64,000 nt of DNA from CAVVYW01 sp963752605 (GTDB taxonomy: Bacteria; Actinomycetota; Thermoleophilia; Solirubrobacterales; 70-9), in the NCBI GenBank assembly GCA_963752605.1, contig CAVVYW010000006.1, forward strand, positions 992,001 through 1,056,000, written 5' to 3'. Shown here one piece after another: positions 1 to 9,511 of this stretch; the first letter of the stretch is position 1, and each line of letters starts with the position of its first letter. Under the pieces are notes generated by a model. The model was not told the origin of the DNA and searched no databases. It saw only the letters and a program-made list of their open reading frames with translations. Made by a program: the position numbers and the translations under genes.

Positions 1-754
1 CGAGGCTGTCGAGCCACGCCGCCGACATGCGCCCGCTGCTCAGCGCTTCGGCGAGCGCCGCTTCGTCGAACAACGCGGAATGCGCGACGCTGACGAGCAC
101 CTGATTCGGCTTGCAGAACGGCAGGAAACGTTCGCCGATCAGCCCGCGATAACGCGTGAAGTACGACAGCTGCACACACACCGCGTCCGCTTCTTCGAGC
201 AGCTCGCGCAGGCCCAGCGGCTCGACGCGCCAGCGCGCCCACACGCCGTCGTTCGCGTGCACCGACGGGTCGTAGCCGACGACGCGCGAGCCGAAGCCGC
301 TCAGGATCTGCACCATCGAGCGCGCCGCAGGCGCCATGCCGATCAGCCCTACCGTCGAGCCGCCCAGCTCGCGGCCGACCAGCAGGCCATCGGACGACTC
401 GATAGGAATGCGGCGCAGCATCGCGAGCAGCGCGCCGATCATGAACTCGGCCTCGGCGAGCGCAGACGCCGTCAGGCTGCGCACCACCTCGACGTTGGCG
501 CGTGCGCACGCGTCGAGGTCGATGTTCTCCGAGCCTTCACTGACGCGGCCGACCGCACGCAGCAGCGGCGCATAGTGCAGCGCCTGCGCGTCGAGCGCAA
601 CCGAAGGCGGGATGATCAGCGCCCGCACGTTGAACAGCGCCTGGCGAAAGCCGCGCGGGTCGTTCTGCAATTCCGGCGCGTAGCGCACCGTATGGCGTTC
701 GACCAGCCATTGCATGACCTCGGTTTCGAGGGGCTCGACGATCAGCAGGTCCAT
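1..754 (-). CDS. D-2-hydroxyacid dehydrogenase family protein (partial, 3' end outside window)
   Basis: The reading frame starts at an ATG at 754 on the minus strand and runs off the window edge with no stop, so about 250 residues are visible. The translation begins MDLLIVEPLE and carries the layout of NAD-dependent 2-hydroxyacid/phosphoglycerate dehydrogenases: a short N-terminal substrate domain, then a Rossmann segment with GGSTVGLIGMAP near residues 120-131 and an acidic residue (VVGYDPS) after the second strand. The glycine motif is less regular than the classic GxGxxG. The catalytic Arg-Glu-His part would lie mostly beyond the edge, so substrate cannot be inferred. It is divergent from galU, with a 78-base gap. 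Confidence 0.75.
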   Translation of the reverse strand, partial: MDLLIVEPLETEVMQWLVERHTVRYAPELQNDPRGFRQALFNVRALIIPPSVALDAQALHYAPLLRAVGRVSEGSENIDLDACARANVEVVRSLTASALAEAEFMIGALLAMLRRIPIESSDGLLVGRELGGSTVGLIGMAPAARSMVQILSGFGSRVVGYDPSVHANDGVWARWRVEPLGLRELLEEADAVCVQLSYFTRYRGLIGERFLPFCKPNQVLVSVAHSALFDEAALAEALSSGRMSAAWLDSL

Positions 755-832
755 GCGCGCGCGGTGGGTTCCGGGTCGATGGCGCACGGTTCTTGCGTGC
801 CACAATCAGCGGATAGCCCTCTCCTCAATGAT

Positions 833-1705
<873 letters not shown>

Positions 1706-1726
1706 GCCGGCGATCACGGCCGCTGC

Positions 1727-1954
1727 TCAGCGCCTGCGCAGCAGGTGGATGAAGTCGTCGCCGAGCGTGTCCTGCTCGAGCAGCTCGTTGCCGGTCTGGC
1801 GTGCGAAGGCCTGGAAGTCGCGCACCGAGCCCGGGTCTGTCGACACCACCCGGAGCACGTCGCCGCTTTGCATGTCGGCCAGCGCCTTCTTCGCCTTCAG
1901 GATCGGCAGCGGGCAGTTCAGGCCGCGGGTGTCGAGTTCCTTCGTGAAGTCCAT
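1727..1954 (-). CDS. TusA/SirA-family sulfur carrier protein
   Basis: Small 75-residue protein of the TusA family, which carries persulfide sulfur on one cysteine for tRNA thiolation or other sulfur transfer. The hallmark CPxP motif is seen as LNCPLPILKAKKAL (about residues 12-25), followed by the usual GDVLRVVSTDPGS stretch. It sits tail-to-tail with galU (21 bases between stops) and downstream of the Nudix and cysM genes on the same strand. Association with cysM fits sulfur metabolism, though co-transcription is inferred only from spacing. Paralogues of this family are common, so I do not assign tusA itself. Confidence 0.85.
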   Translation of the reverse strand: MDFTKELDTRGLNCPLPILKAKKALADMQSGDVLRVVSTDPGSVRDFQAFARQTGNELLEQDTLGDDFIHLLRRR

Positions 1955-1992
1955 GGCGCTGCGTCCTGTGATGATCGTGATTCTAGGTGCGC

Positions 1993-2535
1993 TCACGTGC
2001 GTGCGGGCCAGTCGAACCATTGCGGCTCGTAACCGCGTGAACGCAGCCAGTCCGCGAGCGCATAGCCGGTGCCGGCCGGCCAGCACTTGACGGCGCTCGG
2101 GGCATACAGGCGGTAATCGGCAAGCTCGGGCGAGAGCGTGATCTCGCCGCTGGCCTGCGCGTGGTACGCGATGATGACCTGATTCATACGCTGGAAGTCG
2201 TACACGCCGATCAGCTTCAGCGCCGAGACCTCGAGCGACGTCTCCTCGGCCACCTCGCGCGCAATGCCCTGCTCGGGCGTCTCGCCGGCCTCCATGAAGC
2301 CGGTGATGAGGCCGTACATCTTGCCCGACCATGCCGCGTTGCGCGCGAGCAGCAGTTGCCCGTCGCGGTCGGTCAGCTCGATCACCGCGGCGAGCACCGG
2401 CGTCGGATTGTTCCAGTGCGTGTAGCCGCACGCGGGGCAGCGCAGCCGGGCCTTCGGGCCCGAGTCCTCGCTCGCCGACAGCATCTGCAGCGCGGTCGCG
2501 CAAGCGGGGCAATAGCGAAAATCCTGCGCTCGCAC
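1993..2535 (-). CDS. Nudix hydrolase with N-terminal zinc ribbon (NADH-pyrophosphatase-like)
   Basis: The 180-residue protein has two CxxC pairs in the first 40 residues (YCPACA and RCPACG), a zinc ribbon like that of NudC-type NADH pyrophosphatases. The complete Nudix box follows (GFMEAGET then REVAEET, about residues 79-100), whose glutamates bind the metal used to cleave a nucleoside diphosphate linked to another group. It is shorter than E. coli NudC because the N-terminal domain is missing; such short forms are frequent in proteobacteria. The gene lies 5 bases downstream of cysM on the same strand and is probably co-transcribed with it. Substrate unknown. Confidence 0.88.
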   Translation of the reverse strand: MRAQDFRYCPACATALQMLSASEDSGPKARLRCPACGYTHWNNPTPVLAAVIELTDRDGQLLLARNAAWSGKMYGLITGFMEAGETPEQGIAREVAEETSLEVSALKLIGVYDFQRMNQVIIAYHAQASGEITLSPELADYRLYAPSAVKCWPAGTGYALADWLRSRGYEPQWFDWPART

Positions 2536-2540
2536 CGTCT

Positions 2541-3446
2541 CTACGCCGGGAAGACGCCAGTCGACAAGTAGCGATCGCCGCGGTCGCAGACGACGAACAC
2601 GATCGTCGCGTTCTCGACCTGCTCGGCGACCTGCATCGCGACCCAGCAGGCCCCGCCCGACGAGATGCCGGCGAACAGGCCCTCCTCACGCGCCAGCCGC
2701 CGCGCGCCTTCCTCGGCGTCGGCCTGGCTGACGAGCACCGTCTCGTCGATCCACGTCGGGTCGTAGATCTTCGGCAGGTATTCGGTCGGCCATTTGCGGA
2801 TGCCCGGGATGCGCGAGCCTTCGCTCGGCTGCGCGCCGATGATCTTCACTTGCGGATTCTTTTCCTTCAGGAAGCGCGACACGCCGGTGATCGTGCCGGT
2901 GGTACCCATCGCGCTCACGAAGTGTGTGATGCGTCCTTCGGTGTCGCGCCACAGCTCGGGACCGGTGGTCTCGTAGTGCATGCGCGGGTTGTCGGCGTTC
3001 GCGAACTGGTCGAGCACACGGCCTTTGCGATCGCGCTGCATCTGCTCGGCCAGATCGCGCGCGTATTCCATGCCGCCCGAGCGCGGCGTGAGGATCAGCT
3101 CGGCACCGAAGGCCTTCATCGTCTGCGCGCGCTCGACGCTCAGGTCCTCGGGCATGATCAGCAGCATGCGATAGCCGCGGATCGCGGCGGCCATCGCGAG
3201 CGCGATGCCGGTGTTGCCCGAGGTCGCTTCGATCAACGTGTCGCCGGGCTTGATCTCGCCACGCTCCTCGGCGCGCCGGATCATGCTGATCGCCGGCCGA
3301 TCCTTCACCGAACCCGCGGGGTTGTTGCCTTCGAGCTTGGCAAGCAACACGTTGCCGCGCCGCTCGCTGACCGCCCCGGGCAGGCGCACCAAGCGCACCA
3401 GCGGCGTGTTGCCGATGGTGTCCTCGACGGTCGGATAACGGTGCAT
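2541..3446 (-). CDS. cysM: Cysteine synthase B (O-acetylserine sulfhydrylase) CysM
   Basis: PLP enzyme that makes cysteine from O-acetylserine and sulfide or thiosulfate. The 301-residue product shows the PLP-binding lysine in NPAGSVKDRP (Lys48), the phosphate-binding loop EATSGNTG (about residues 73-80) and the late glycine-rich ISSGG. The start MHRYPTVEDTIGNTPLV matches CysM-type rather than CysK-type N termini. It heads a minus-strand unit with the Nudix and TusA-like genes. The frame is intact. Confidence 0.93.
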   Translation of the reverse strand: MHRYPTVEDTIGNTPLVRLVRLPGAVSERRGNVLLAKLEGNNPAGSVKDRPAISMIRRAEERGEIKPGDTLIEATSGNTGIALAMAAAIRGYRMLLIMPEDLSVERAQTMKAFGAELILTPRSGGMEYARDLAEQMQRDRKGRVLDQFANADNPRMHYETTGPELWRDTEGRITHFVSAMGTTGTITGVSRFLKEKNPQVKIIGAQPSEGSRIPGIRKWPTEYLPKIYDPTWIDETVLVSQADAEEGARRLAREEGLFAGISSGGACWVAMQVAEQVENATIVFVVCDRGDRYLSTGVFPA

Positions 3447-3533
3447 GCAGCCTCCTGGAGCCGATTGTCGCAGGGCTCGTGTAGCCCTTGCTTGGGCTAA
3501 ACTTCGCCCTCCTCCAAGCCCCGCAGTACCCCC

Positions 3534-3620
3534 GCCCGGGTGGCGAAATCGGTAGACGCAGCAGACTCAAAATCTGCCGGTGGCAACACCATGACGGTTC
3601 GAGTCCGTCTCCGGGCACCA
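3534..3620 (+). tRNA. tRNA-Leu (anticodon CAA)
   Basis: An 87-base tRNA with long variable arm, as expected for a type II leucine tRNA. The acceptor stem pairs GCCCGGG with TCCGGGC (one G-T pair). The anticodon stem GCAGA/TCTGC encloses the loop CTCAAAA, giving anticodon CAA, which reads UUG. The T-arm GGTTCGAGTCC is canonical and the CCA end is encoded. It stands alone between cysM (divergent) and the rhomboid gene, and I see no integrase or duplicated tRNA end beside it. Confidence 0.95.
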
Positions 3621-3703
3621 ATCGAGGTGCGCCGAAGGCGTCGGCGAAAAACGGGCCTGTAAACTGCCTCGCTTCGCCACTCGCCCCGAAGAAGAACACA
3701 CGC

Positions 3704-4300
3704 ATGCCACCGATCCCGCCGATCACGCAAGCCCTGTTGCTCATCAACGCGGGCGTGTTCTGTTTGCAATTCCTCGGCGGCTTCGGTGTCGAGCGCATCT
3801 TTGCGTTGTGGCCGCTCGACGGCGGGTTCCTGCCGTGGCAGGTGGTGAGCTATGCGTTTCTGCACGGCAGCTTCGGGCACCTGTTCTTCAACATGCTCGG
3901 CTTGTGGATGTTCGGTGGCGAGCTCGAGCGGCTGTGGGGGCCCAAGCGCTTCGTCCACTTCTATATCGCGAGCGTGCTCGCGGCGGCGGCCACGCAACTG
4001 ATCGTCACGCTGCTGGCGAGCAATCCGTATCCGACTGTCGGTGCGTCGGGCGGGCTGTTCGGGCTGCTGCTCGCCTACGCGATGATGTTTCCGAACCGCG
4101 TGATCATGCCGCTGTTCCCGCCGATCCCGATGAAGGCGAAGGTGTTCGCCGCGGTCTACGGCGGGCTGGAGCTGCTGCTCGGCGTCACCGGTACGCAGTC
4201 GGGTATCGCGCACTTCGCGCACCTCGGCGGCATGCTCGGCGGCTATCTGATGATCCGCTACTGGCGCGGCCGGCCGCCGTTCAATCGCCGGCGGCACTGA
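3704..4300 (+). CDS. Rhomboid-family intramembrane serine protease
   Basis: A 198-residue membrane protein of six hydrophobic segments. The catalytic serine is in TVGASGGLFG (Ser115) and the partner histidine in HFAHLGG (about residue 173), with the HGSFGHLFFNM oxyanion segment near residue 54. These are the rhomboid intramembrane protease signatures. I chose the ATG at 3704 because the first membrane segment starts a few residues later. The frame upstream overlaps the tRNA and cannot be coding. Substrates are unknown. Confidence 0.9.
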   Translation: MPPIPPITQALLLINAGVFCLQFLGGFGVERIFALWPLDGGFLPWQVVSYAFLHGSFGHLFFNMLGLWMFGGELERLWGPKRFVHFYIASVLAAAATQLIVTLLASNPYPTVGASGGLFGLLLAYAMMFPNRVIMPLFPPIPMKAKVFAAVYGGLELLLGVTGTQSGIAHFAHLGGMLGGYLMIRYWRGRPPFNRRRH

Positions 4301-4427
4301 CGCGCGTCGAGTTCCTCCCCAGGCACGTCGATGCCTGACCCACGCAGGCACATCGATTGCCCTGATGCGAGCAGGGATCTGTCAGAACGCGCAGCATGCC
4401 CGTGTAACCCCGCTGGAGGAGGCGATC

Positions 4428-5493
4428 ATGAACGTCGCGCACCTTGATCTTCGAGCATCGGCGTGGTCGGTGTTCGGCCCACTGTGGTGCCTTGCAGGGT
4501 TGCTCTTCACCGGAGCGGCGCTCGCACAGAGCTCGCCGCCCACCACCGAGGCGGCTGCCATCGAGGCGCAGGCACGCGTGCTGAGTCAGGCCAACGCGGC
4601 GGTCGTCGGCGTCAGAGCGTTCGCAGTCGAAGGCGCGGCGTCGGCGAAGACGCTCGGGCCGGTGCGGCAAGGCTCGGGTGTCGTGATCGGCGCCGACGGG
4701 CTCGTGCTGACGATCGGCTATCTGATCCTGGAGGCACAAAACGTCGAGCTGCACCTGGCGGGCGCACGCATGATTCCCGCGCGCGTCGTGGCCTACGACG
4801 TCGCCACCGGTTTCGGGTTGCTGCAGGCGCTCGCGCCGCTGCGGCTACCACCGGCGCAGCTCGGCAACGCATCGGCACTGAGCTCCGAAGAGCCGTTGAT
4901 GATCTCCAGCGGCGGCGACGACGGTGACGTGAGCATCGCGCGCATGGTGTCGCGGCGCCCGTTCTCGGGATACTGGGAATATCACATCGACAGCGCGCTC
5001 TTCACATCGCCGCCGCGCACCGATCACAGCGGCGCGGCGCTGTTCAACGGCCGCGGCGAGCTGATGGGCATCGGCTCGCTGATCGTGATGAACGCGCTGG
5101 GCGACAACCACCCGCGCGTGCCCGGCAACATGTTCGTGCCGGTCGATCTGCTGAAGCCGATCCTCGCCGAGCTGCGCGAGCGCGGCGTCGTCGCACTTGA
5201 GCCATCGCGCCTGGGTCGGCATCAACTGCGTCGAGTACAACGGCCAGGTGCGTGTCACGCGCGTCAACGAAGACGGCCCCGCGGACGTGGCCGGCTTGCT
5301 GCCCGGCGACCACATCATGCGCATCGACGGCGCCGAGGTCAGCGGCCTCGAAGCGTTGTGGAAGGCGCTGTGGCGCGGTGACAGGCCCGACCGCGAAGTG
5401 ACGATCGACGTGCGGCGCGGCGATGCATCGAGGACCTTCAAGGTGCAGGCCGTCGACCGCATGAAGACGCTGCGGCGCGCGCAAGGCATCTGA
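4428..5493 (+). CDS. Degenerate S1C (HtrA-like) trypsin fold protein with C-terminal PDZ domain, frame break near 5195
   Basis: The product starts at an ATG after a GGAGG site, has a signal sequence or membrane anchor ending in AALAQ, then a trypsin-like domain and a PDZ domain (VGINCVEYNG to DVRRGD). Two of the three catalytic residues are gone. The position of His in HtrA (xHVV) reads GYLILEA, and the Asp position reads VATGFGLLQA, while the serine region DHSGAALFN is kept. It is therefore probably a binding or sensing pseudo-protease in the periplasm. The PDZ part is in another frame; the sequence CACTTGAGCC near 5194 reads cleanly as CACTGAGCC if one T is removed. It faces the epimerase gene tail to tail. 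Confidence 0.75.
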
Positions 5494-5500
5494 GCACGGC

Positions 5501-6410
5501 TCAGCCTGCGCGCAGTCCGTCGGCCACTGTCGGGTAGCGCAGCCGCAGGCGCAGCTCGCGCTTGAGCCGCTCGTTCACGAGCCGTCGCGATTCGCGCATG
5601 AACGACAACGTGCGTCGGCGGCAGCTGCTCGGCCGCCTCGCGCACGCTGACCCGCGGCGGCCGCGGCAGCCGGCACAGGTCGGCGGCCAGATCGTAGTAG
5701 TCGCCCATCTTCAGATCGCTGTCGTCGCAGGCATGCACCACGCGTTGCGGCAGGCCACGCAACAGCGCGGCGACGCAGGCGCGCGCCAGGTCGTCGGCGT
5801 GGATGTGATTCGTGTAGACGTCTTCGGTGTCGACGAGCACCGGCGCGCCGCGCGCGAGGCGCTCGCGCGGATGGCCGCCGGGCCGGTCGTGCGCATAGAT
5901 GCCCGGAATGCGCAGCAGCGTCACGCGCGCAAGCAGCGCGCGGCCGTACCAGCGCAGTCGCTGCTCGGCGTCGTGGCGACGCGATGCGCGGTCGGTCTGC
6001 GGATTCGTGCGCCGCGTCTCGTCGAAGCGCGCGCCGTTGCAGTTGCCGTACACGCCGGTGGTGCTGCCGTAGACGATGCGCTGCACACGGCCCTTGCGCG
6101 CGAGCGCGTGCAGCAGGTGCATCGTGCGCGCGTCACGCGCGCCGTGCGGTGCCGGCGGGGCAAGGTGCAGCACCGCGTCGGCGAGCCCGGCGAGCCGCTG
6201 CAGCGTCGAAGGCTCGTCGAGGTTGCCTGCCAACGGCACCACGCCGGCCGCGCGCAGCCCCGGCAAGCGCTGCGGGCTCGAGCTCAACGCGAGCAATCGA
6301 TAACGCGGCGCCAGCAGCTTCACGACGCGCATGCCGACGTCTCCGCAGCCGACGATCAACAGCGTCGGCCGCTTGAAACGTTGCGGCTTCGAGAAGGCGG
6401 GGTAGAGCAT
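5501..6410 (-). CDS. NAD-dependent epimerase/dehydratase (SDR) family protein, frame break near 5610
   Basis: About 300 residues. The N terminus shows a Rossmann nucleotide-binding loop (LLIVGCGDVGMRVVK), then YGSTTGVYGN, which matches the S/T and YxxxN-like region of atypical extended SDR proteins such as YeeZ. The normal C terminus (LSFMRESRRL, then LRYPTVADGLRAG) is in a second frame; the break lies around 5607-5615 and is consistent with one extra base. Substrate unknown; YeeZ-type proteins are poorly characterised. The gene is divergent from the ferredoxin-type reductase at 6496. Confidence 0.8.
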
Positions 6411-6495
6411 GGCGTGTCATGCCGCGAGCCGCCATCGCAAAGGGCTATCGGCGTTGCGGGACAATTGCATTCGAGTTTATGTCGCGCCCACGTCC

Positions 6496-7533
6496 ATGCC
6501 CCTGACCGTCACCGTGCAGCCGTCGGGCCGCAGCTTCGCCGTCGAGCGCGACGAACCGATCCTTGCCGCGGCCATTCGCCAGGGCATCGGCCTGCCGTAC
6601 GGCTGCAAGGACGGCGCGTGCGGCACCTGCAAGAGCCGGCTGCTCGAGGGCCGCGTGATCCACGGCACCCACCAGCACAAGGCGCTGAGCGTGCAGGAGG
6701 AAGAGGCCGGCTGGATGCTGACGTGCTGCGGCGCGCCGCAGACCGATGTCGTGATCGAGGTGCGCGTCGTGCCCGGCGCGGGCGACTTCCCGGTGCGCAA
6801 GATGCCGTCGCGCGTGACGACGATCGAGCGCGTGGCGCCCGACGTCGCGATCATCAAGCTTCAACTGCCGGCCAACGACCGTTTGCTTTACCGCGCCGGC
6901 CAGTATGTCGAGTTCATCCTGCGCGATCAGTCACGCCGCAGCTACTCGATGGCCAACGCGCCGCACACGCAGGAAGAGCAACCCGGCCTCGAGCTGCACG
7001 TGCGCCACATGCCGGGCGGCAAGTTCACCGACCACGTGTTCGGCGGCATGAAGGAAAAGGAGATCCTGCGCGTGGAGGGACCGTTCGGCAGTTTTTTCCT
7101 GCGCGAAGACTCCACCAAGCCGATCGTGCTGCTGGCCAGCGGCACCGGCTTCGCGCCGATCAAGGCGATCATCGATCACATGCGCTTCAAGCGCATCGAG
7201 CGCCCGGCCGTTTTGTACTGGGGCTGCCGCAGCAAGGCCGACCTGTACCAGCACGAGTGGTGCTTGCAGGCAGTCGCGTCGATGCCGAATCTGAGCTACG
7301 TGCCGGTGCTTTCCGAGCCGAAGACCGAAGACGAATGGACCGGCCGGCTCGGCTTCGTGCACCGTGCGGTGATGGCCGATCTGCCGGACCTCTCTGCGCA
7401 CCAGGTCTATGCCTGCGGCGTGCCGGTGATGGTCGAGTCGGCACAGCGCGATTTCATCGCGCAATGCCGGCTGCCGGCGGAGGAGTTCTACGCGGACGCA
7501 TTCACCAGCGAAGCTGACAAGCACGGCGCGTAG
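6496..7533 (+). CDS. CDP-6-deoxy-delta-3,4-glucoseen reductase-like oxidoreductase (2Fe-2S ferredoxin + FNR-type flavoprotein)
   Basis: The 345-residue protein joins a plant-type 2Fe-2S ferredoxin domain to a FAD/NAD(P) reductase domain. Cluster cysteines are seen at 37, 42, 45 and 77 (C-x4-C-x2-C ... C). FAD binding is shown by RSYSMANAP and the NAD site by LASGTGFAPIKA. Burkholderiales proteins of this architecture are routinely named CDP-6-deoxy-glucoseen reductase after AscD/DdhD, but nothing nearby makes dideoxy sugars, so it more likely supplies electrons to an unknown partner oxygenase or reductase. ATG 6496 is followed directly by the ferredoxin domain. The stop lies within a perfect hairpin. 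Confidence 0.85.
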   Translation: MPLTVTVQPSGRSFAVERDEPILAAAIRQGIGLPYGCKDGACGTCKSRLLEGRVIHGTHQHKALSVQEEEAGWMLTCCGAPQTDVVIEVRVVPGAGDFPVRKMPSRVTTIERVAPDVAIIKLQLPANDRLLYRAGQYVEFILRDQSRRSYSMANAPHTQEEQPGLELHVRHMPGGKFTDHVFGGMKEKEILRVEGPFGSFFLREDSTKPIVLLASGTGFAPIKAIIDHMRFKRIERPAVLYWGCRSKADLYQHEWCLQAVASMPNLSYVPVLSEPKTEDEWTGRLGFVHRAVMADLPDLSAHQVYACGVPVMVESAQRDFIAQCRLPAEEFYADAFTSEADKHGA

Positions 7534-7544
7534 CGCCGTGCTTG
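7518..7544. terminator. Perfect 12-bp hairpin at the end of the reductase gene (terminator-like)
   Basis: CAAGCACGGCGC and its exact reverse complement are separated by three bases (GTA). The stem spans the last codons and stop of the reductase gene, between two convergent genes. There is no clear T run after either arm, so an intrinsic terminator is possible but unproven; it may instead be a roadblock or an RNA-stability hairpin. Confidence 0.45.
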
Positions 7545-7629
7545 CGTCGAAGGCTGACTTTGCGCAGCGAAGTTAAGGCGCGCCAGCGCCGGCCGTAGAC
7601 ACAAGCACCCTGGCGTGCCACCGCACCGC

Positions 7630-8430
7630 TTACCGTCGCGCGTGGTACTCCGAAAAGATTCCCAACGCGACTTCGCGATGCACGTCCTGCAGCCCGACGC
7701 CCGACAGCGTGCGCATCACCGCTTCCGGCGACGCACACGCTTCGATGGTGTCCCAGTAGTAGCGCCACAGCATCGGCGTGCCGGGCTCCCTGGAGACGAA
7801 CCTCGCCAGCAAGGGCACCACGCCGCGCATGTACGCCTTCAACAGCAGCGTGGCGATCGCACCGCGCGGCTTGCTGATCTCGAGGACCAGCACACGACCG
7901 CCCGGCTTCAGCACGCGGTGAAACTCGGCAAACGCAGCCGCCAGGTCGCTGATGTGGCGCAGCGCATAACCCATCACGATGAAATCGGCACTCGCGCCCG
8001 CCAGCGGCAGGCGCTCGGCAGACCCTTCGAGGCAGCGCACCGGCGCGGGCAAGCTGGCCTGCGCCATCATGCCCGGGCTCGGATCGACACCGACGAGCCG
8101 CTCGGGCTCGCCGGTGATGTGCAGGACCTCGCGCGACACGAGACCGGTCCCCATGCCGACGTCGACGACCTGCATGCCGCGGGTCAACCCGGCGCGCAGC
8201 AAGGCCTGCCGTCGATACCACGACCCGCTGCCCAGGCCAAGGATCTTCTCGAGGCGGTCGTAGTCGGGTGCCGTGTCGTCGAAGGTGCGGCGGATGAAAC
8301 GCTGGCGCGCCTGTGTATCGCCGTCGCGGTAGTACGCCGACAGCGGGCCGTGCGGCAGGTGCACGAGGTCGGACTCGCGCTCGGTGATTTTCAGTTCTCG
8401 GCATGAGTGCGGTCCGGTAGAGAGCGGCAC
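7630..8430 (-). CDS. UbiE/COQ5-like SAM-dependent methyltransferase (aryl polyene cluster)
   Basis: A class I methyltransferase of about 266 residues with SAM motif I (QVVDVGMGTGLVSREV), acidic post-I (VGVDPSPGMM) and the KPGGRVLVLEISKP stretch typical of UbiE relatives. It is read divergently from the acyl carrier protein gene that opens the aryl polyene cluster, across a 138-base gap. In related clusters such a methyltransferase modifies the aromatic head group, which I infer here. The start is uncertain: a GTG at 8430 is the first in frame, and the domain begins about 35 residues later. Confidence 0.8.
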   Translation of the reverse strand: MPLSTGPHSCRELKITERESDLVHLPHGPLSAYYRDGDTQARQRFIRRTFDDTAPDYDRLEKILGLGSGSWYRRQALLRAGLTRGMQVVDVGMGTGLVSREVLHITGEPERLVGVDPSPGMMAQASLPAPVRCLEGSAERLPLAGASADFIVMGYALRHISDLAAAFAEFHRVLKPGGRVLVLEISKPRGAIATLLLKAYMRGVVPLLARFVSREPGTPMLWRYYWDTIEACASPEAVMRTLSGVGLQDVHREVALGIFSEYHARR

Positions 8431-8568
8431 CCATTGTCACCGCCGACGGTACCCATCCCGGCAGGTGTGCTTTGGTAAACTCGACGCCCTCGCGGCCGGC
8501 ATTCCTTTCGGGATCCCCTGCTCCACCCCGCCCGGCGGATGCGCAGGCGCCACCGGACTCCACGCAAC

Positions 8569-8838
8569 ATGACTCCAGTCCAAACCGATCTGCAGCGGGA
8601 GGTTGCCGCGCTCATGGTCGAGGCGCTCAATCTCGACATCGCGCCCGACACCATCGACCCGCAGGCGCCGCTGTACGGCGAGGGGCTCGGCCTCGATTCG
8701 ATCGACATCCTCGAAGTCGCGCTCGTCGTGTCGAAGCGCTACGGCTTCCAGCTGCGCTCGGACGACGAAGACAACATCCGCATCTTCGCGTCGCTGGCGA
8801 GTCTCGTCGATCACATCGCCAGCCACCGCACGGCGTAG
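8569..8838 (+). CDS. Acyl carrier protein of the aryl polyene cluster
   Basis: An 89-residue acyl carrier protein. The phosphopantetheine serine is in GLGLDSIDILEVAL, and the surrounding helix pattern is that of ACPs. It is the first gene of the plus-strand arm and the only ACP I can see in the cluster. The aryl starter and the growing polyene are presumably carried on it. The next gene follows 8 bases after the stop, with a GGAGG-like site overlapping the stop. Confidence 0.9.
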   Translation: MTPVQTDLQREVAALMVEALNLDIAPDTIDPQAPLYGEGLGLDSIDILEVALVVSKRYGFQLRSDDEDNIRIFASLASLVDHIASHRTA

Positions 8839-8846
8839 GAGGCGAC

Positions 8847-9511
8847 ATGCAAGGCCGCTACGTCGCGGTGGTGGTGGCCGGCGCGGCCTATGTGGCGCTG
8901 TCGCACTGGCTGATGACGAGCGCGCCGGGGTCGGCGTGGAATGCCGTGGTGCTGATCGCGCCGATGCTGGCGGCAGCCGCGGTCTGCGCCTGGCAGACCG
9001 GTCAACGAGCTGTGGGGCCTGTGCGCGATCGCCGCGATCGTCGCGCTGTGTGCGCAAGCGCTGCTCGGTCCGGCGCTGCCGGTCGAGTGGCTGTACCTCG
9101 CGCAGCATGCCGGCGTGCACCTGCTGCTCGCGTTGTGGTTCGGCAGCACGTTGCGGCGCGGCGCGCGCCCGCTGATCACGCGCGTGGCGGCACGCGTGCA
9201 TCGCGAGATGACGCCCGCCGTGCAGGGCTACACGCGCCGCGTGACGCTCGCGTGGACGCTCTACTTCGTCGGCATGGCGATCGTCTCGGTGCTGCTGTTC
9301 GCGATCGCACCGTTCGAGACCTGGGCCGTGTTCGCGAACCTGTTGACGCCGCTGGCGATCGGCGCGATGTTCGGCGCCGAGCACCTGGCTGCGTTACCGG
9401 CTCCATCCGGAATTCGAGCGTGTCGGCGTGCTCGCCACGATCCGCGCGTACCAGCAGCCGCCGACGCAGCCCGCGCCCCTGCAGGCCAATCCTGCTGACC
9501 ACTCGGCATGA
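8847..9511 (+). CDS. COG4648-type inner-membrane protein of the aryl polyene cluster, two frame breaks
   Basis: A membrane protein of about 220 residues with five to six hydrophobic segments (YVAVVVAGAAYVAL, VLIAPMLAAAAVCAW, ALCAQALL, LYFVGMAIVSVLL). It matches the conserved COG4648-type membrane protein that accompanies ACP and ligase genes in aryl polyene clusters; its function there is not settled. The frame breaks near 9000 (ACCGGTCAACG reads correctly without the T) and near 9390. The end, HPEFERVGVLATIRAY, is in the third frame. The stop overlaps the ATG of the next gene. Confidence 0.7.

Noticed and set aside
80..832. N-terminal 250-codon extension of the galU frame
   Set aside because: It lies antisense to the hydroxyacid dehydrogenase and has low-complexity composition; the GalU domain starts after the ATG at 833.
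3534..3700. Integration site at the tRNA-Leu gene
   Set aside because: No integrase, no duplicated tRNA 3' end and no foreign genes follow; the next gene is an ordinary rhomboid protease.
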